64,000 nucleotides of DNA, from contig NZ_CP186693.1 in assembly GCF_049532985.1 (NCBI RefSeq), forward strand, positions 558,001-622,000. Reading direction: 5' to 3'. The notes under the pieces are model-generated. The model worked only from the letters and a program-made list of their open reading frames with translations, did not search any database and was not told where the DNA came from. The first letter of the stretch is position 1; every line of letters starts with the position of its first letter. Origin of the DNA: Promicromonospora sp049532985. Its GTDB lineage: Bacteria; Actinomycetota; Actinomycetes; Actinomycetales; Cellulomonadaceae. Made by a program: the position numbers and the translations under genes. This document shows positions 9,625 through 18,074 of this stretch, piece after piece.

Positions 9625-10497
9625 ATGACCGACGTCACGCGTGCGATCACGGCCGCGACCTCGGTCGCGGCAGCCCTGCACCTGCCCGCCGACGACGCCG
9701 TCGTGCTCCACAGTTCGAACAAGCTGGCCCTGCGGCTGACGCCGTGCGACGTCTTCGCCCGCATCGCCCCGGTGGGACAGGAGGTCGCGCGGTTCGAGGT
9801 CGACCTCGCCCAGCGGCTCGTCGAGATCGGAGCGCCGCTGGCCCACCTGGAGCCCCGGGTGGCCCCACGGGTGTACACGCGCGACGGCTTCGCCGTGACA
9901 CTGTGGACCTACTACGAGCCCGTGACACCCCAGCCGTCACCGGTCGACGTCGCCAAGGCGTTGAGACGGCTGCACGAGGGTATGCGCACGGTCGACCTGC
10001 CGAGCCCTCGCTTCACGGACCGGGTCACGGAGGCGGAGGAGATCGTCGCCGACCCGGGCCGCTCACCGGAGCTCGCCGACGCGGACCGCGCGCTCCTCGG
10101 CGGCAGGCTGGCGGACCTGCGACGAGCGATCGACGCCCGTGGCGCCGTCGAGCAGCTCCTGCATGGTGAGCCGCACCCGGGCAACGTGCTCAGCACGAGG
10201 CACGGGCCGTTGTTCATCGACCTCGAGACCTGCTGCCGGGGACCTGTCGAGTTCGATCTCGCCCATGTTCCCGCGGCGATCAGTGAGCACTACCCGGGCG
10301 TCGACCGGGACCTGCTGGACGAGTGCCGACAGCTCGTCCTCGCGATGGTCGCCGCCTGGCGCTGGGACGTCGGCGACCAGTTCCCGAGGGGGAAGCTGTT
10401 CGGCGAGGAGCTCCTGCGCGTGCTGCGCGCCGGCCCGCCGTGGCCGACGCTCGACGTTGTCGTCAGCCGCCTGGACGAGCCATGGTCTGGGTGGTGA
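9625..10497 (+). CDS. Aminoglycoside phosphotransferase-fold protein (APH/choline kinase superfamily)
   Basis: 290 residues from ATG 9625; in-frame GTGs at 9616 and 9619 are possible alternative starts. The catalytic segment is HGEPHPGN (His180-Gly-Glu182), followed by the metal-binding FIDLETC segment, i.e. the HGDxxxxN...D layout of the APH family but with Glu in place of the usual catalytic Asp. That Glu variant is common in an actinobacterial subgroup, so activity need not be lost. The N-terminal ATP-binding half is short. The substrate cannot be told; it need not be an antibiotic. Its stop overlaps the start of the YdcF-like gene by 16 nt, so the two are probably co-transcribed. Confidence 0.8.
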   Translation: MTDVTRAITAATSVAAALHLPADDAVVLHSSNKLALRLTPCDVFARIAPVGQEVARFEVDLAQRLVEIGAPLAHLEPRVAPRVYTRDGFAVTLWTYYEPVTPQPSPVDVAKALRRLHEGMRTVDLPSPRFTDRVTEAEEIVADPGRSPELADADRALLGGRLADLRRAIDARGAVEQLLHGEPHPGNVLSTRHGPLFIDLETCCRGPVEFDLAHVPAAISEHYPGVDRDLLDECRQLVLAMVAAWRWDVGDQFPRGKLFGEELLRVLRAGPPWPTLDVVVSRLDEPWSGW

Positions 10498-11243
10498 GGC
10501 TCGCGAGGATCCTCTGGGTCGTCGTCGGAGCGGTCCTGATCGTCGATGCCCTGGTCGTGCTGGTCACGGTCAGCCTCAACTCCGGCGTCATCGCGACGTT
10601 CGGGCTCGGCGTCCTCTACCTGTGCTACGGGCTGTACCGGGACAGGATCGGGGGCACCGCTCAACGAGGGCCGTTTCGGCGGGTGGACGCCCTCGTCGTC
10701 ACCGTCAGCGTCCTGATGCTCCTCTTCTTCGTATCCATCGCGGCTCACGGCAGGACGGACACCACCTCGCACCAGGAGGATGCCGTCGTCGTCCTCGGGA
10801 CGGCGCTGAAGGGCGAGGAGGTGACGCCGTCGCTCCGCTCCCGGCTGGACGTGGCCGTCGAGTACTCCTCCGCGAACCCGGAAGCCGTCATCGTCGTCGC
10901 CGGAGGCCAAGGGCCCGGGGAGTCCATCACCGAGGCGCTCGCGATGGAGAGGTATCTGCTCTCGCACGGGGTCCCGGGGGACCGGATCATCCGGGAGGAC
11001 CGGTCGACCAGCACGTACGAGAACTTCGTCTTCGCGAAGAGCCTTCTCGACGCACGCTTCGACACGAACTACACGACGGTCTTCATCACGAGTGACTACC
11101 ACGTGTACCGGGCGGGCCAGATCGCCCAGGGAGCGGGAGTCGGCGGCACCCACGCACACGCGGACACCCCGTGGCACCAGATCCCCGTCGACTACGTGCG
11201 GGAGCTCATGGCGATCACCAAGCTCGTCCTGACCGGGCGGTGA
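10482..11243 (+). CDS. YdcF/ElyC-family (DUF218) membrane protein
   Basis: 253 residues from ATG 10482, inside the end of the phosphotransferase gene. Two or three N-terminal hydrophobic helices (residues about 6-50 and 62-82) are followed by an extracytoplasmic DUF218 domain: EDAVVVLGTALKGEEVTPSL, EAVIVVAGGQGPGE, STSTYENFVFAK and VFITSDYHVYRA are the family's core motifs. Relatives (SanA, ElyC, YdcF) act in envelope maintenance. The role here is unknown; coupling to a phosphotransferase suggests a small-molecule envelope modification, but this is only inference. Confidence 0.85.
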   Translation: MVWVVRLARILWVVVGAVLIVDALVVLVTVSLNSGVIATFGLGVLYLCYGLYRDRIGGTAQRGPFRRVDALVVTVSVLMLLFFVSIAAHGRTDTTSHQEDAVVVLGTALKGEEVTPSLRSRLDVAVEYSSANPEAVIVVAGGQGPGESITEALAMERYLLSHGVPGDRIIREDRSTSTYENFVFAKSLLDARFDTNYTTVFITSDYHVYRAGQIAQGAGVGGTHAHADTPWHQIPVDYVRELMAITKLVLTGR

Positions 11244-11665
11244 GCGCGGTGGGCATTCGGGGTGCGCGAGGTTGTGAGAGGAGGCGGTGACGGTGAGTGC
11301 CTTGTGCCATGAGCCTGGCGAGGTTCCGCGGCTTTGGTATCACACGTCGTGCTGGAATGCGCCCGTTCGCTTCATGAGCCAGGTCTGTATCTCGTCCCAT
11401 GTCGGGTTCCCGACGCCGATGCGCAGCAGTCCGTGGTGGCCCAGCCGGGTGGCACCGACTTGTTGTGGGGGACTGCTGCACGGATAGGTGACTGGGTCGC
11501 GCAAGCGGCGCGTGCCGCCGTGCTGGTTTCGAGCAGTTGGGACGCACGGGACGGTCGGCATGGTCTGCGGCGGCGGGTCGGTGTGAACGGATCCGCAGTA
11601 TTCCGAAGAAACCCGCGCGTTTCTAGAGCTATTTGGTCGTGGTACAGGCCCTTCGATCTCTCCAA
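11244..11665. other. Gene-free stretch left of the tRNA scar
   Basis: No convincing gene. On the minus strand a frame ends with GNPTWDEIQTWLMKRTGAFQ and a stop, which reads like the tail of a lost protein but is not recognised. It also carries a 16-bp sequence repeated at 57638-57653. Confidence 0.4.
11469..11484 (+). repeat. 16-bp dispersed repeat, copy 1
   Basis: GGGACTGCTGCACGGA occurs here and at 57638-57653, with partly matching bases after it (GTGACTGG versus GTGACCGG). Both copies are in gene-free debris, which suggests ends of the same lost mobile element. Confidence 0.5.
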
Positions 11666-11698
11666 GGGGTCGCAGGTTCAAATCCTGTCAGCCCGACC
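11666..11698 (+). other. tRNA 3'-end remnant (probably tRNA-Pro), likely attachment site
   Basis: The sequence holds a perfect T-arm (GCAGG, loop TTCAAAT, CCTGT with one G-T pair) followed by CAGCCCGACC, the 3' acceptor strand of a tRNA. No matching 5' acceptor strand, D-arm or anticodon arm is found in the 80 nt before it, so only the 3' end is present. Such 3' tRNA ends are what tyrosine-recombinase integrative elements duplicate as att cores. The tRNA-Pro identity is from memory of actinobacterial tRNA-Pro 3' ends. No integrase gene is seen in the window. Confidence 0.65.
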
Positions 11699-11703
11699 GA
11701 TCG

Positions 11704-11731
11704 CCCCTCACCTGTTGTTGCAGGTGAGGGG
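11704..11731 (+). terminator. Strong hairpin after the tRNA remnant
   Basis: Perfect 11-bp stem CCCCTCACCTG / CAGGTGAGGGG with a 6-nt loop TTGTTG, followed by AGTTTCTTGTT. This has the form of a Rho-independent terminator for the tRNA whose 3' end lies 5 nt upstream. Confidence 0.8.
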
Positions 11732-12185
11732 AGTTTCTTGTTCCCCCGGGAGTAGCCATGTGACCGGGCTCGACGGCGGAAGTTGTCCCCCTTCTGTCCC
11801 CGGCCACACAAGAGTTCACACAAGAGGCCACCGAAGCGCGGGATCACGCTGTCTCTCCCGTGTCGGCGCCGGCAGGTCGTGTTCCTGCCAGGTCCGCCTT
11901 CCACCAGGCCCCGGACCACCAGGTCACCCCGGCACTGATCCCCGCCCGCTTCCACGACGGCGTCAACGAGCTTGTCGAGCGTCGCCACGTCCGGCAGCAC
12001 ACTGACACAGTGACCTCGCGATCCTGGGATCGGTGGGGCCTGTATGGGCCTGAGCAGCGCGCGGGAGGATCGGTGCCGTCGCCGATCGCGCGACCCGAGG
12101 GAATGGGCACCACATGACGGAGGCAACTTTGGACACGGGGGAGGCGACCTGTGGACTGTGCGGTTGCTGCCTGTGGTGCTGGCCC
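11732..12185. other. 454-nt stretch between the tRNA scar and the IclR gene
   Basis: No supported gene. Includes a short direct repeat (CACACAAGAG at about 11807 and again 12-13 nt later). Minus-strand frames here contain a TLDKLVDAVVEAG segment that could be coding debris, but nothing recognisable. Confidence 0.4.
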
Positions 12186-12206
12186 TGTCCGCAACCGATG
12201 GACAGA
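12186..12206. promoter_or_regulatory. Candidate IclR operator, copy 1
   Basis: TGTCCGCAACCGATGGACAGA, an inverted repeat TGTCC/GGACA with an 8-nt spacer, 27 nt before the IclR-family start codon. The same 21-mer with two changes occurs at 16775-16795 before the serine hydrolase gene. The sharing of a palindromic site points to control by the adjacent IclR regulator; binding is inferred. Confidence 0.6.
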
Positions 12207-12232
12207 TGGTCTTCTGCAGCTGCGAGGGTGAG

Positions 12233-12913
12233 ATGACGATGTCGGAGGAGAGTACGCCGGACAGGTCGCCAGGCCGGGGCGTGATCGAAGGGGCATTCCA
12301 GCTCCTTCACGCGTTGCCGCAGACGACGCCGAACGGCCAGGTGGCGCAACTTGTCCGGCTTACGCGGATTCCGCGGCCGACGGTGCACCGGTTGCTGGCG
12401 CAGCTGCGTGAGGCCGGTGCCGTGGATCTCATCGAGGGTCACTGGACGTTGGCGTCCGGGCTCATGGGGTTGGCGCGTCAGGTCGAGCCGTACGCCGGGC
12501 TGCGCGAATCGGCTGCCGACGTTCTACGGATGCTACGGGCGGGCACCGGCGCCACGGCTTCGCTGGTGGTCCCGGACAGCTCATCCTTCGTCGTGCTGGA
12601 GACGGTGCCCGGCCAGACGAGCCTGCCGGTCGGGCACCGCCCGGGTGACACCATGCCGCACTTCAGCGCGCCCGGCCTGGTCCTCGCCGACCAACGCGGG
12701 CCTTCGTCGCAGCACCGGAGCATCGGTGTCAGTTCCGATCACAGCGCCGTGCAGGAAGGCTTCACGTGCTACGCCGTCCCGGTATTCCTGCCCTCGGGGC
12801 GACGGGCGGCCCTGCAGATCGCTTCCGTCGAGTCGAGGCCCGCGGAGCGGTTCGCCCCGATGGTGCACCGGGCAGCGGCCTCGCTGCAGCGCCTCACGGC
12901 GTTGCCGAGCTGA
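12233..12913 (+). CDS. IclR-family transcriptional regulator
   Basis: 226 residues from ATG 12233, preceded by GAGGG at 12224-12228. The N-terminal winged helix-turn-helix (about residues 15-75) reads as the IclR pattern: AFQLLHALPQ, LTRIPRPTVHRLLAQLREAGAV, GHWTLASGLMGLA. The remainder is a compact effector domain (SAADVLRMLRAGTGATASLVV, VLETVPGQTSLPVGHRPGD, HFSAPGLVL), shorter than the usual ~170 residues. Candidate operator 27 nt upstream suggests autoregulation. It ends inside the convergent GMC oxidoreductase gene (20-nt overlap), which is a likely target or at least a neighbour in the same catabolic function. Confidence 0.88.
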   Translation: MTMSEESTPDRSPGRGVIEGAFQLLHALPQTTPNGQVAQLVRLTRIPRPTVHRLLAQLREAGAVDLIEGHWTLASGLMGLARQVEPYAGLRESAADVLRMLRAGTGATASLVVPDSSSFVVLETVPGQTSLPVGHRPGDTMPHFSAPGLVLADQRGPSSQHRSIGVSSDHSAVQEGFTCYAVPVFLPSGRRAALQIASVESRPAERFAPMVHRAAASLQRLTALPS

Positions 12914-14432
12914 CCTCCGCTCCGTGGGACAGGCCGTGGTCGGCTCGGATGAACTCCGCGGCCTGTTCGCCGATCAGCACGCTGGACGCCATGGTGTTGG
13001 CCACCGTCACCCGGGGCATGGCCGAGGCGTCGGCCACCCGTAGTCCCTCGCACCCGACCACGCGGAGACGTGAGTCGAGGACGGCCATGTCGTCGCGGCC
13101 CATGCGTGCGGTTCCGCTCTGGTGCCAGAAGGTCTGCACCGCGTCACGCAGGTAGTCGGCGCGGGCGTCGCGGCCGACGGGGCCAGGCAGGGCTTCCTCT
13201 CCCAGAAACGCCCTCAGGGCGTTGGCCCTGCCGATGGTCCGCGCGGTGTCGAGAGCGCGCAGCGCGCTGTCGACGTCAGCCGGGTTGGCGAAGAAGCCGG
13301 TCTCGATGATCGGGTTGACCGAAGGGTCGGCCGACGCGAGCCGGACGCGGCCCGTGTCGTGCATCCTGACGCCGAGCAGGAAGGTGACCGCGTGCTCCGG
13401 CAGCCCGCCGCGCGCCGCGACCGTGTGCGACACCTGCGCGCCCATCGCTGAGTACAGGATCGACGGTGGATCGCCGGCGGCGCCGGTCAGGTTCCAGAAC
13501 ACCCCGGCCCGGCTTTCGAGAGGACCGCTGAGGTCCGCGTCGGGGGCAGCCTGCCAGACGAGGGGGAGCACAGCGTGGTCGTGGAGGTTACGCCCTACGC
13601 CGGGCAGGTGCGCTCGTACGGCGATGCCGTGCCGGCGTAGCTGCGCTGCGTCGCCCACGCCCGACAGCAGCAGCGCTTTCGGCGTACCGACCGCTCCGAG
13701 CGAGAGCACCACCTCGGCCGTGGCGTGAATCTCGAGGTTCTGGTCGGAGTGCCGCACCTTGACCCCGACGGCGCGGTTCCCTTCGAACAGCACCTCCGTG
13801 ACCAGTGCGTCGTGCAGCACGGTCAGGTTGGGCCGGGGCCGCAGAGCCACATAGGACTGGTACGGCGATTGGCGTCGCCCGTCGCGGATGATCTCCTGAC
13901 GCGGCGCGGTTCCGCGATCGGCCTCCATCAGAGCCCCGTTGGGATTGGCGTACCGCGGGAAGCCGGCTTCCTGGGCCGCAGCCAGCACGGCTTCACCGTA
14001 GGGATGGATGTCCTGGGTGTCCTGCACCCACATCGGGCCGCTCTCGATGCGATCGAACAGCCGGCGGACGTTGTCGTGGCTCCAGGCCGGGTCGCCGGTC
14101 TCCCGGGCGAAGAAGTCCCAGTCGTCGCCGTGCCCGCGGATCCAGATCGAGACGTTGACGCTGCCGCCGCCACCCAGCACGCGGCCCATGGCATACGGCA
14201 ACGACCGGCCGTTGACCGCCGGTTCGGGTGCGGTGGTGAAGTCCCACACCCTGTCGGTGCCCTGGTTCAACGGCCACATCTCCGGGTTGATGATGGCCGG
14301 GTCCCGGTCGTCGCCACCCGCTTCGATCAGCAGCACCGAGACGGCGGGATCTTCCGCCAGGCGCCCGGCCACCGCCGATCCGGCCGACCCAGCGCCGCAC
14401 ACCACGAAGTCGTATTGCGATGCAGTCATCAT
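12894..14432 (-). CDS. GMC-family FAD oxidoreductase (choline/alcohol dehydrogenase-like)
   Basis: 512 residues. N-terminal dinucleotide-binding motif VVCGAGSAGSAVAGRLAED (residues about 10-28) with LLIEAGG after it, GMC signature 1 (MGRVLGGGGSVNVSIWIRG) and the C-terminal substrate-binding domain with TFWHQSGTARMG and the conserved VADASAMPRVTVANTMASSVLIGE end. The His in FWHQSG is the usual active-site base. It oxidises a primary or secondary alcohol with FAD; the substrate is unknown. Its 3' end overlaps the IclR gene by 20 nt in convergent orientation. Two ATGs begin the gene; the first, at 14432, is used. Confidence 0.9.
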   Translation of the reverse strand: MMTASQYDFVVCGAGSAGSAVAGRLAEDPAVSVLLIEAGGDDRDPAIINPEMWPLNQGTDRVWDFTTAPEPAVNGRSLPYAMGRVLGGGGSVNVSIWIRGHGDDWDFFARETGDPAWSHDNVRRLFDRIESGPMWVQDTQDIHPYGEAVLAAAQEAGFPRYANPNGALMEADRGTAPRQEIIRDGRRQSPYQSYVALRPRPNLTVLHDALVTEVLFEGNRAVGVKVRHSDQNLEIHATAEVVLSLGAVGTPKALLLSGVGDAAQLRRHGIAVRAHLPGVGRNLHDHAVLPLVWQAAPDADLSGPLESRAGVFWNLTGAAGDPPSILYSAMGAQVSHTVAARGGLPEHAVTFLLGVRMHDTGRVRLASADPSVNPIIETGFFANPADVDSALRALDTARTIGRANALRAFLGEEALPGPVGRDARADYLRDAVQTFWHQSGTARMGRDDMAVLDSRLRVVGCEGLRVADASAMPRVTVANTMASSVLIGEQAAEFIRADHGLSHGAEVSSATP

Positions 14433-14503
14433 GCAGTCCCCTCATCCCGTTCACGTTCGACAGGTTGAACAGTGCTGCGAGAGCGACCACCACGGCCAAC
14501 CGG

Positions 14504-14520
14504 CGTCCGCTGAGCGGACG
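14504..14520. promoter_or_regulatory. 17-bp perfect palindrome upstream of the GMC gene
   Basis: CGTCCGCTGAGCGGACG: 8-bp arms around a central G, 72 nt upstream of the GMC start. Likely an operator, since there is no gene upstream to terminate on this strand. Different from the IclR-type site. Confidence 0.45.
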
Positions 14521-14702
14521 ACCGGGTCCAGACAGGCGCTGTCGACCACTACGAACACGTGCACGCCATCTACGACGAGCTCGGGACACCAGAGGCCGAG
14601 AAGCGCACGTCCCCATCTGGAGACTTGGCACGCCCGACCAGGAACGCGGGCGGGAGTTGGGCCCCCGAGCGGTCGGCGGCCCCGACGGTGAACGCGTCTG
14701 CG
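14521..14702. other. Gap between GMC and TetR genes
   Basis: No supported gene. A plus-strand frame contains a coding-like DHYEHVHAIYDELGTPEAE segment at about 14545-14600 without start or recognisable family; it may be a small remnant. Confidence 0.3.
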
Positions 14703-15449
14703 TCAGGCAGTCCTGCCGCTGCCTCGTTCGGACGACAGCTCTGATGCCGGCTCAGCGCCTGACGGTGCGACCGCGATCCCTGCGATGCAGATGTCCGCCA
14801 CGGCTTCGGCGTGAGCGCGGATGTCGGCGGCGTCAGGGGGTGACGGGGCGCCGAGCAGTGCTGCTTCGACGTCGTTGGCGAAGATTGCGCCGCCACCTCC
14901 GACCGCCAGGAAGTGCAGGGTCGCGTAGGGCACGGGGCGGATCCGTCCGGCGGCGACGAGGCGGGAGAGGAGGTGCTCGACGCCGGGGCGCAGCGGGTTG
15001 ACGAAACGCTCGACGACGAAGCGCACGCGCGGGCTGTCGATCGACCCCTCGCGATTCATGATCCGCAGCACCTGGGGGTGCGTGGCGGAGAAGATCACCT
15101 GGCGCACGAGCGCCTGCCGGAGCGCTTCGAGGTCGTCGAGGGCGGGCGACTCGTCGATGTCTCTCCAGGTCCGTTCGGACTGGGCCAGGGCGTGCTCCAT
15201 CGCCGCGAACCAGAGGCCCTCCTTGGAGCCGTAGCGCGCGGTCAGCAGGGCGTGGCTGACGCCGAGGCGGCGGCTCAGCTCGCGCACGGACGTGCCGTCG
15301 TAGCCCTGGTCGGCGAACGCGTCCAGGGCGCCCTGCAGCAACCGGTCCGAGTCGGGTTCCTGTCCGGTCCGGGGGCGCCCTCGTCCGCGCGGTGCCGTCG
15401 GGAGGGCCGATTCATCACGCCGCTTGTCTGGACCCGGCACGTGGGTCAT
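14703..15449 (-). CDS. TetR-family transcriptional regulator
   Basis: 248 residues from the ATG at 15449. HTH at about residues 28-75: LLQGALDAFADQGYDGTSVRELSRRLGVSHALLTARYGSKEGLW, a clean TetR DNA-binding pattern. The ligand domain ends in an Ala/Pro-rich tail. It is divergent from the CrtC/AttH-like gene with a 69-nt shared promoter region containing AT-rich -10-like sequence (GATAATAGACA, positions 15463-15473), so it probably controls that gene and itself. A longer upstream reading frame lies antisense to the neighbour and is rejected. Confidence 0.88.
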   Translation of the reverse strand: MTHVPGPDKRRDESALPTAPRGRGRPRTGQEPDSDRLLQGALDAFADQGYDGTSVRELSRRLGVSHALLTARYGSKEGLWFAAMEHALAQSERTWRDIDESPALDDLEALRQALVRQVIFSATHPQVLRIMNREGSIDSPRVRFVVERFVNPLRPGVEHLLSRLVAAGRIRPVPYATLHFLAVGGGGAIFANDVEAALLGAPSPPDAADIRAHAEAVADICIAGIAVAPSGAEPASELSSERGSGRTA

Positions 15450-15518
15450 GCTGTCGGTAGGCAGATAATAGACACATGGATATTTAAGCACGGATCCGTT
15501 CCCACAGGAGGTAGGACC

Positions 15519-16607
15519 ATGTCTGTCACCGGCACTATCGTCCCGGCTCGCCTCGGCAGCACGCCCGAGGACTACGCCCGGCTCGGCATCGCTCCGGGCC
15601 ACATCGAGCCCAGGGAGGACGGGATGCGCACCGACGGCTCCGCGGGCACCTACGAGTGGTGGTACTTCGACGCCCATCTGGCCGACGGCGCCAAGCTGGT
15701 CGTGGTCTTCTTCACGAAGCAGTTCACCGACCTGAAGAAGTCGCTCGACCCGACGATCCGGATCGACCTGACCCTCCCGGACGGCACCGCGATCCAGAAG
15801 CTCGTCGAGTTCGATCCTGAGGCCTTCTCGGCCTCCACCGAGGCCTGCGACGTGCGCATCGGCGACAACGTGTTCGCCGGCGACCTGCACCGCTACACGA
15901 TCCGCGCCACGCTGGAGGACGTCGAGGTCGACATCGCCCTGACCGGTCAGGTGCCGGCCTGGCGCCCCGAGACCGGGTACTGGAACTTCGGGGACGACGG
16001 CGACTACTTCGCCTGGCTCCCGTCGGTGCCGCAGGGCGCCGTCGACGTGACCTACAGCGCGGGTGGCCGGGCGGTCACCACGAGCGGCGTCGGCTACCAC
16101 GACCACAACTGGGGCAACGCCTCGATGCTCGACCTCATGCACCACTGGTACTGGGCGCGCGGCGCAGCCGGCCCGTACTCGGTCATCGCCTCCTACATCA
16201 CCGCGGAGAAGCGTTACGGGTACGCGGAGCTGCCGGTGTTCATGCTGGTCCGCGACGGACAGCTCATCGGCGACGACGGCGCCAAGGTGACCTTCGAGGA
16301 GCTCGGCCGGTACACCGACCAGCACACCGGCAAGCCCGTGGGCAACGTGACCCGCTACACCTACACGGACGGCGACGAGCGCTACGTCGTCACGTACAAC
16401 CGGCACCACGACCTGACGGCGTCCAAGTTCGTCGACAACCTCGAGGGGCCCAAGAAGGCCGCCGCCAAGCTCGCCCGGTTCGATGGCGCCTACCTGCGGT
16501 TCACCGGAGAGATGCGGGTCGAGCGGTACAAGGCCGGGCAGCTGGTCGAGAGCCACGCCGCCGACGCGCTGTGGGAGCTGATGTACTTCGGCAAGGCGCG
16601 CCCCTGA
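15519..16607 (+). CDS. CrtC/AttH-like lipocalin-fold hydratase-type protein
   Basis: 362 residues, start ATG 15519 with a strong ribosome site CAGGAGGTAGG just upstream. No signal peptide. Recognisable segments: GTYEWWYFDAHLADGAKLVVVFF near the N-terminus, PETGYWNFGDDGDYFAWLPSVPQG, and GVGYHDHNWGNASM, which is the hallmark HDHNWG of the hydroxyneurosporene synthase (CrtC) / AttH family. That fold hydrates isolated double bonds of carotenoids or terpenoids in CrtC and is of unknown use in many actinobacteria. No carotenoid genes are nearby, so the substrate is open. Divergent from a TetR gene, probably its repressor. Confidence 0.8.
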   Translation: MSVTGTIVPARLGSTPEDYARLGIAPGHIEPREDGMRTDGSAGTYEWWYFDAHLADGAKLVVVFFTKQFTDLKKSLDPTIRIDLTLPDGTAIQKLVEFDPEAFSASTEACDVRIGDNVFAGDLHRYTIRATLEDVEVDIALTGQVPAWRPETGYWNFGDDGDYFAWLPSVPQGAVDVTYSAGGRAVTTSGVGYHDHNWGNASMLDLMHHWYWARGAAGPYSVIASYITAEKRYGYAELPVFMLVRDGQLIGDDGAKVTFEELGRYTDQHTGKPVGNVTRYTYTDGDERYVVTYNRHHDLTASKFVDNLEGPKKAAAKLARFDGAYLRFTGEMRVERYKAGQLVESHAADALWELMYFGKARP

Positions 16608-16774
16608 ACCGGGGCAACGGCGTGATCTGCCTCCGTCGGACCCGCCGCTAGTACCGCGTCGGCCAGGCCGAACTCGGCCTCGTCACGCAACTGGCTGTAC
16701 TCGACCTGGATGGCAGATGCGGACCGGGTTGCGCCTGTCAGGCGTGAGGGGGATTGGCAGGGCGTGGCTAGCGC

Positions 16775-16795
16775 TGCCCGCAACCGATAGACAGA
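16775..16795. promoter_or_regulatory. Candidate IclR operator, copy 2
   Basis: TGCCCGCAACCGATAGACAGA differs from the site at 12186-12206 at two positions only. It sits 80 nt before the serine hydrolase ATG, in a 267-nt gap that otherwise shows nothing. The right arm of the inverted repeat is weaker here. Confidence 0.55.
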
Positions 16796-16874
16796 CGCCC
16801 GAAGAGGCTGCTGGCTGACCATACGGGTATCACCATGTTCGCGCCCGATGGGGTGACGACGAAAGAAGGACGCT

Positions 16875-18074
16875 ATGAGCAGACCGTCCCACGGCTACCA
16901 CGACCCGCGGTTCGAACCCGTCGTCGACGCGTTCGACAAGAGCCTGGATGCAGGACCGTTCGGCGGTGCATCACTGGCCGTCTACCAGGACGGGGATTTG
17001 GTCGTCGATGTCTGGGGCGGGATCGCCGACGTCACGGCCGGCAGGCCCTGGAGTCGTGACACGATGGCCCTTGCGTACTCCTGCACCAAGAGCATCGCAA
17101 CGATCGTCGTCCTGCACCTCGTCGATCAGGGGCGCATCGACCTCGACACCACGGTCGGGACGTACTGGCCCGAGTTCGACGCGAACGGCAAGCAGGACGT
17201 CACGGTGCGGCAGGTCTTGGCGCACCGCGCCGGGGTCCCGGTGGTTGACGCGCCCCTGACGTTCGACGACGTCGTGGACGGCGAGCCCGTGTTGCGGGCA
17301 CTCGAGGACCAGAAGCCGTTGTGGCAGCCGGGGACCGCGCACGGCTACCACGCCATCACCCTCGGCACGATCCTCGGCGAGGTCGTGCGCCGCGCTACCG
17401 GCTCCACCATGGGCGCCATACTCCGGCGCGAGCTCAGCGAGCCGCTCGGACTGGACCTGTGGATCGGCCTACCGGAGGCTGAGCACTCGCGCGTCGCAAC
17501 AGTGTTGCCGGCCGATCCACGTGACGTCCCGGAGCAGCTGCGGGAGCAGCTCGCCGTGATGCTCACCGATGACACGGCCATCCGAGCCGTCACGTTGAAC
17601 GGCGCGGTGCCGATCCCGCTGGTCGGGGTGTCGATGGAGAGCGCCTGGAACAACGCGCGCCTATGGGCTGCGGAGGTGCCTGCGGGCAATGGCATCGGCA
17701 CCGCCCGTAGCTTCGCCAAACTGCATGCGGCTCTCGTCTCCGAGGTCGACAGCGGCGACGGCGAACCGCGTGGGCCCCTGCTGCGGCCCGACACGCTCCA
17801 GGATGCCCGGCGCGCCCTGAGCTCCGGACCACAGATCACCGGGCCCCAGCTGCCCGCGCCGCACACCGTCTGGGGCACCGGCTTCATGACGGCCTCGCAG
17901 GCACACCCGCTGCTCGGCGCCGGCAGCTTTGGGCACGACGGCGCCGCCGGCGGCCTGTGTTTCGCCGACGCAGACGCCCGGGTGGGCTTCGCCTATCTGC
18001 CCAGCCAGTTCGGCTCGCTGCCGGACCAGAGGTCCAGCGACATCGTCGCTGCGCTGGTCGAGAGCTTGGGCTGA
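16875..18074 (+). CDS. Serine hydrolase of the beta-lactamase class C / family VIII esterase type
   Basis: 399 residues, ATG 16875 with GAAGGA upstream. The nucleophile motif is Ser69-Cys-Thr-Lys72 (YSCTKS), the second motif is likely YHAITLGTILGE near residue 160, and FGHDGAAGG near residue 355 stands at the KTG/HGG position. No signal peptide, so it is a cytoplasmic esterase or lactonase rather than a resistance beta-lactamase. The shared operator suggests that the IclR regulator 4 kb away controls it. Next gene starts 183 nt downstream on the same strand. Confidence 0.87.
   Translation: MSRPSHGYHDPRFEPVVDAFDKSLDAGPFGGASLAVYQDGDLVVDVWGGIADVTAGRPWSRDTMALAYSCTKSIATIVVLHLVDQGRIDLDTTVGTYWPEFDANGKQDVTVRQVLAHRAGVPVVDAPLTFDDVVDGEPVLRALEDQKPLWQPGTAHGYHAITLGTILGEVVRRATGSTMGAILRRELSEPLGLDLWIGLPEAEHSRVATVLPADPRDVPEQLREQLAVMLTDDTAIRAVTLNGAVPIPLVGVSMESAWNNARLWAAEVPAGNGIGTARSFAKLHAALVSEVDSGDGEPRGPLLRPDTLQDARRALSSGPQITGPQLPAPHTVWGTGFMTASQAHPLLGAGSFGHDGAAGGLCFADADARVGFAYLPSQFGSLPDQRSSDIVAALVESLG

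Noticed and set aside
11600..11698. Intact tRNA gene
   Set aside because: No 5' acceptor partner for CAGCCCG, no D-arm and no 7-base anticodon loop in the right place.
11629..12126. Minus-strand frame containing GLTGFEPATP
   Set aside because: This is the well-known false protein produced by reading antisense through a tRNA 3' end; it supports the tRNA remnant instead.
14545..14600. Coding-like segment DHYEHVHAIYDELGTPEAE
   Set aside because: No start, no ribosome site, no recognisable family; too short to call.
16875..18074. Beta-lactamase resistance gene
   Set aside because: SxxK hydrolase without signal peptide; closer to cytoplasmic family VIII esterases.
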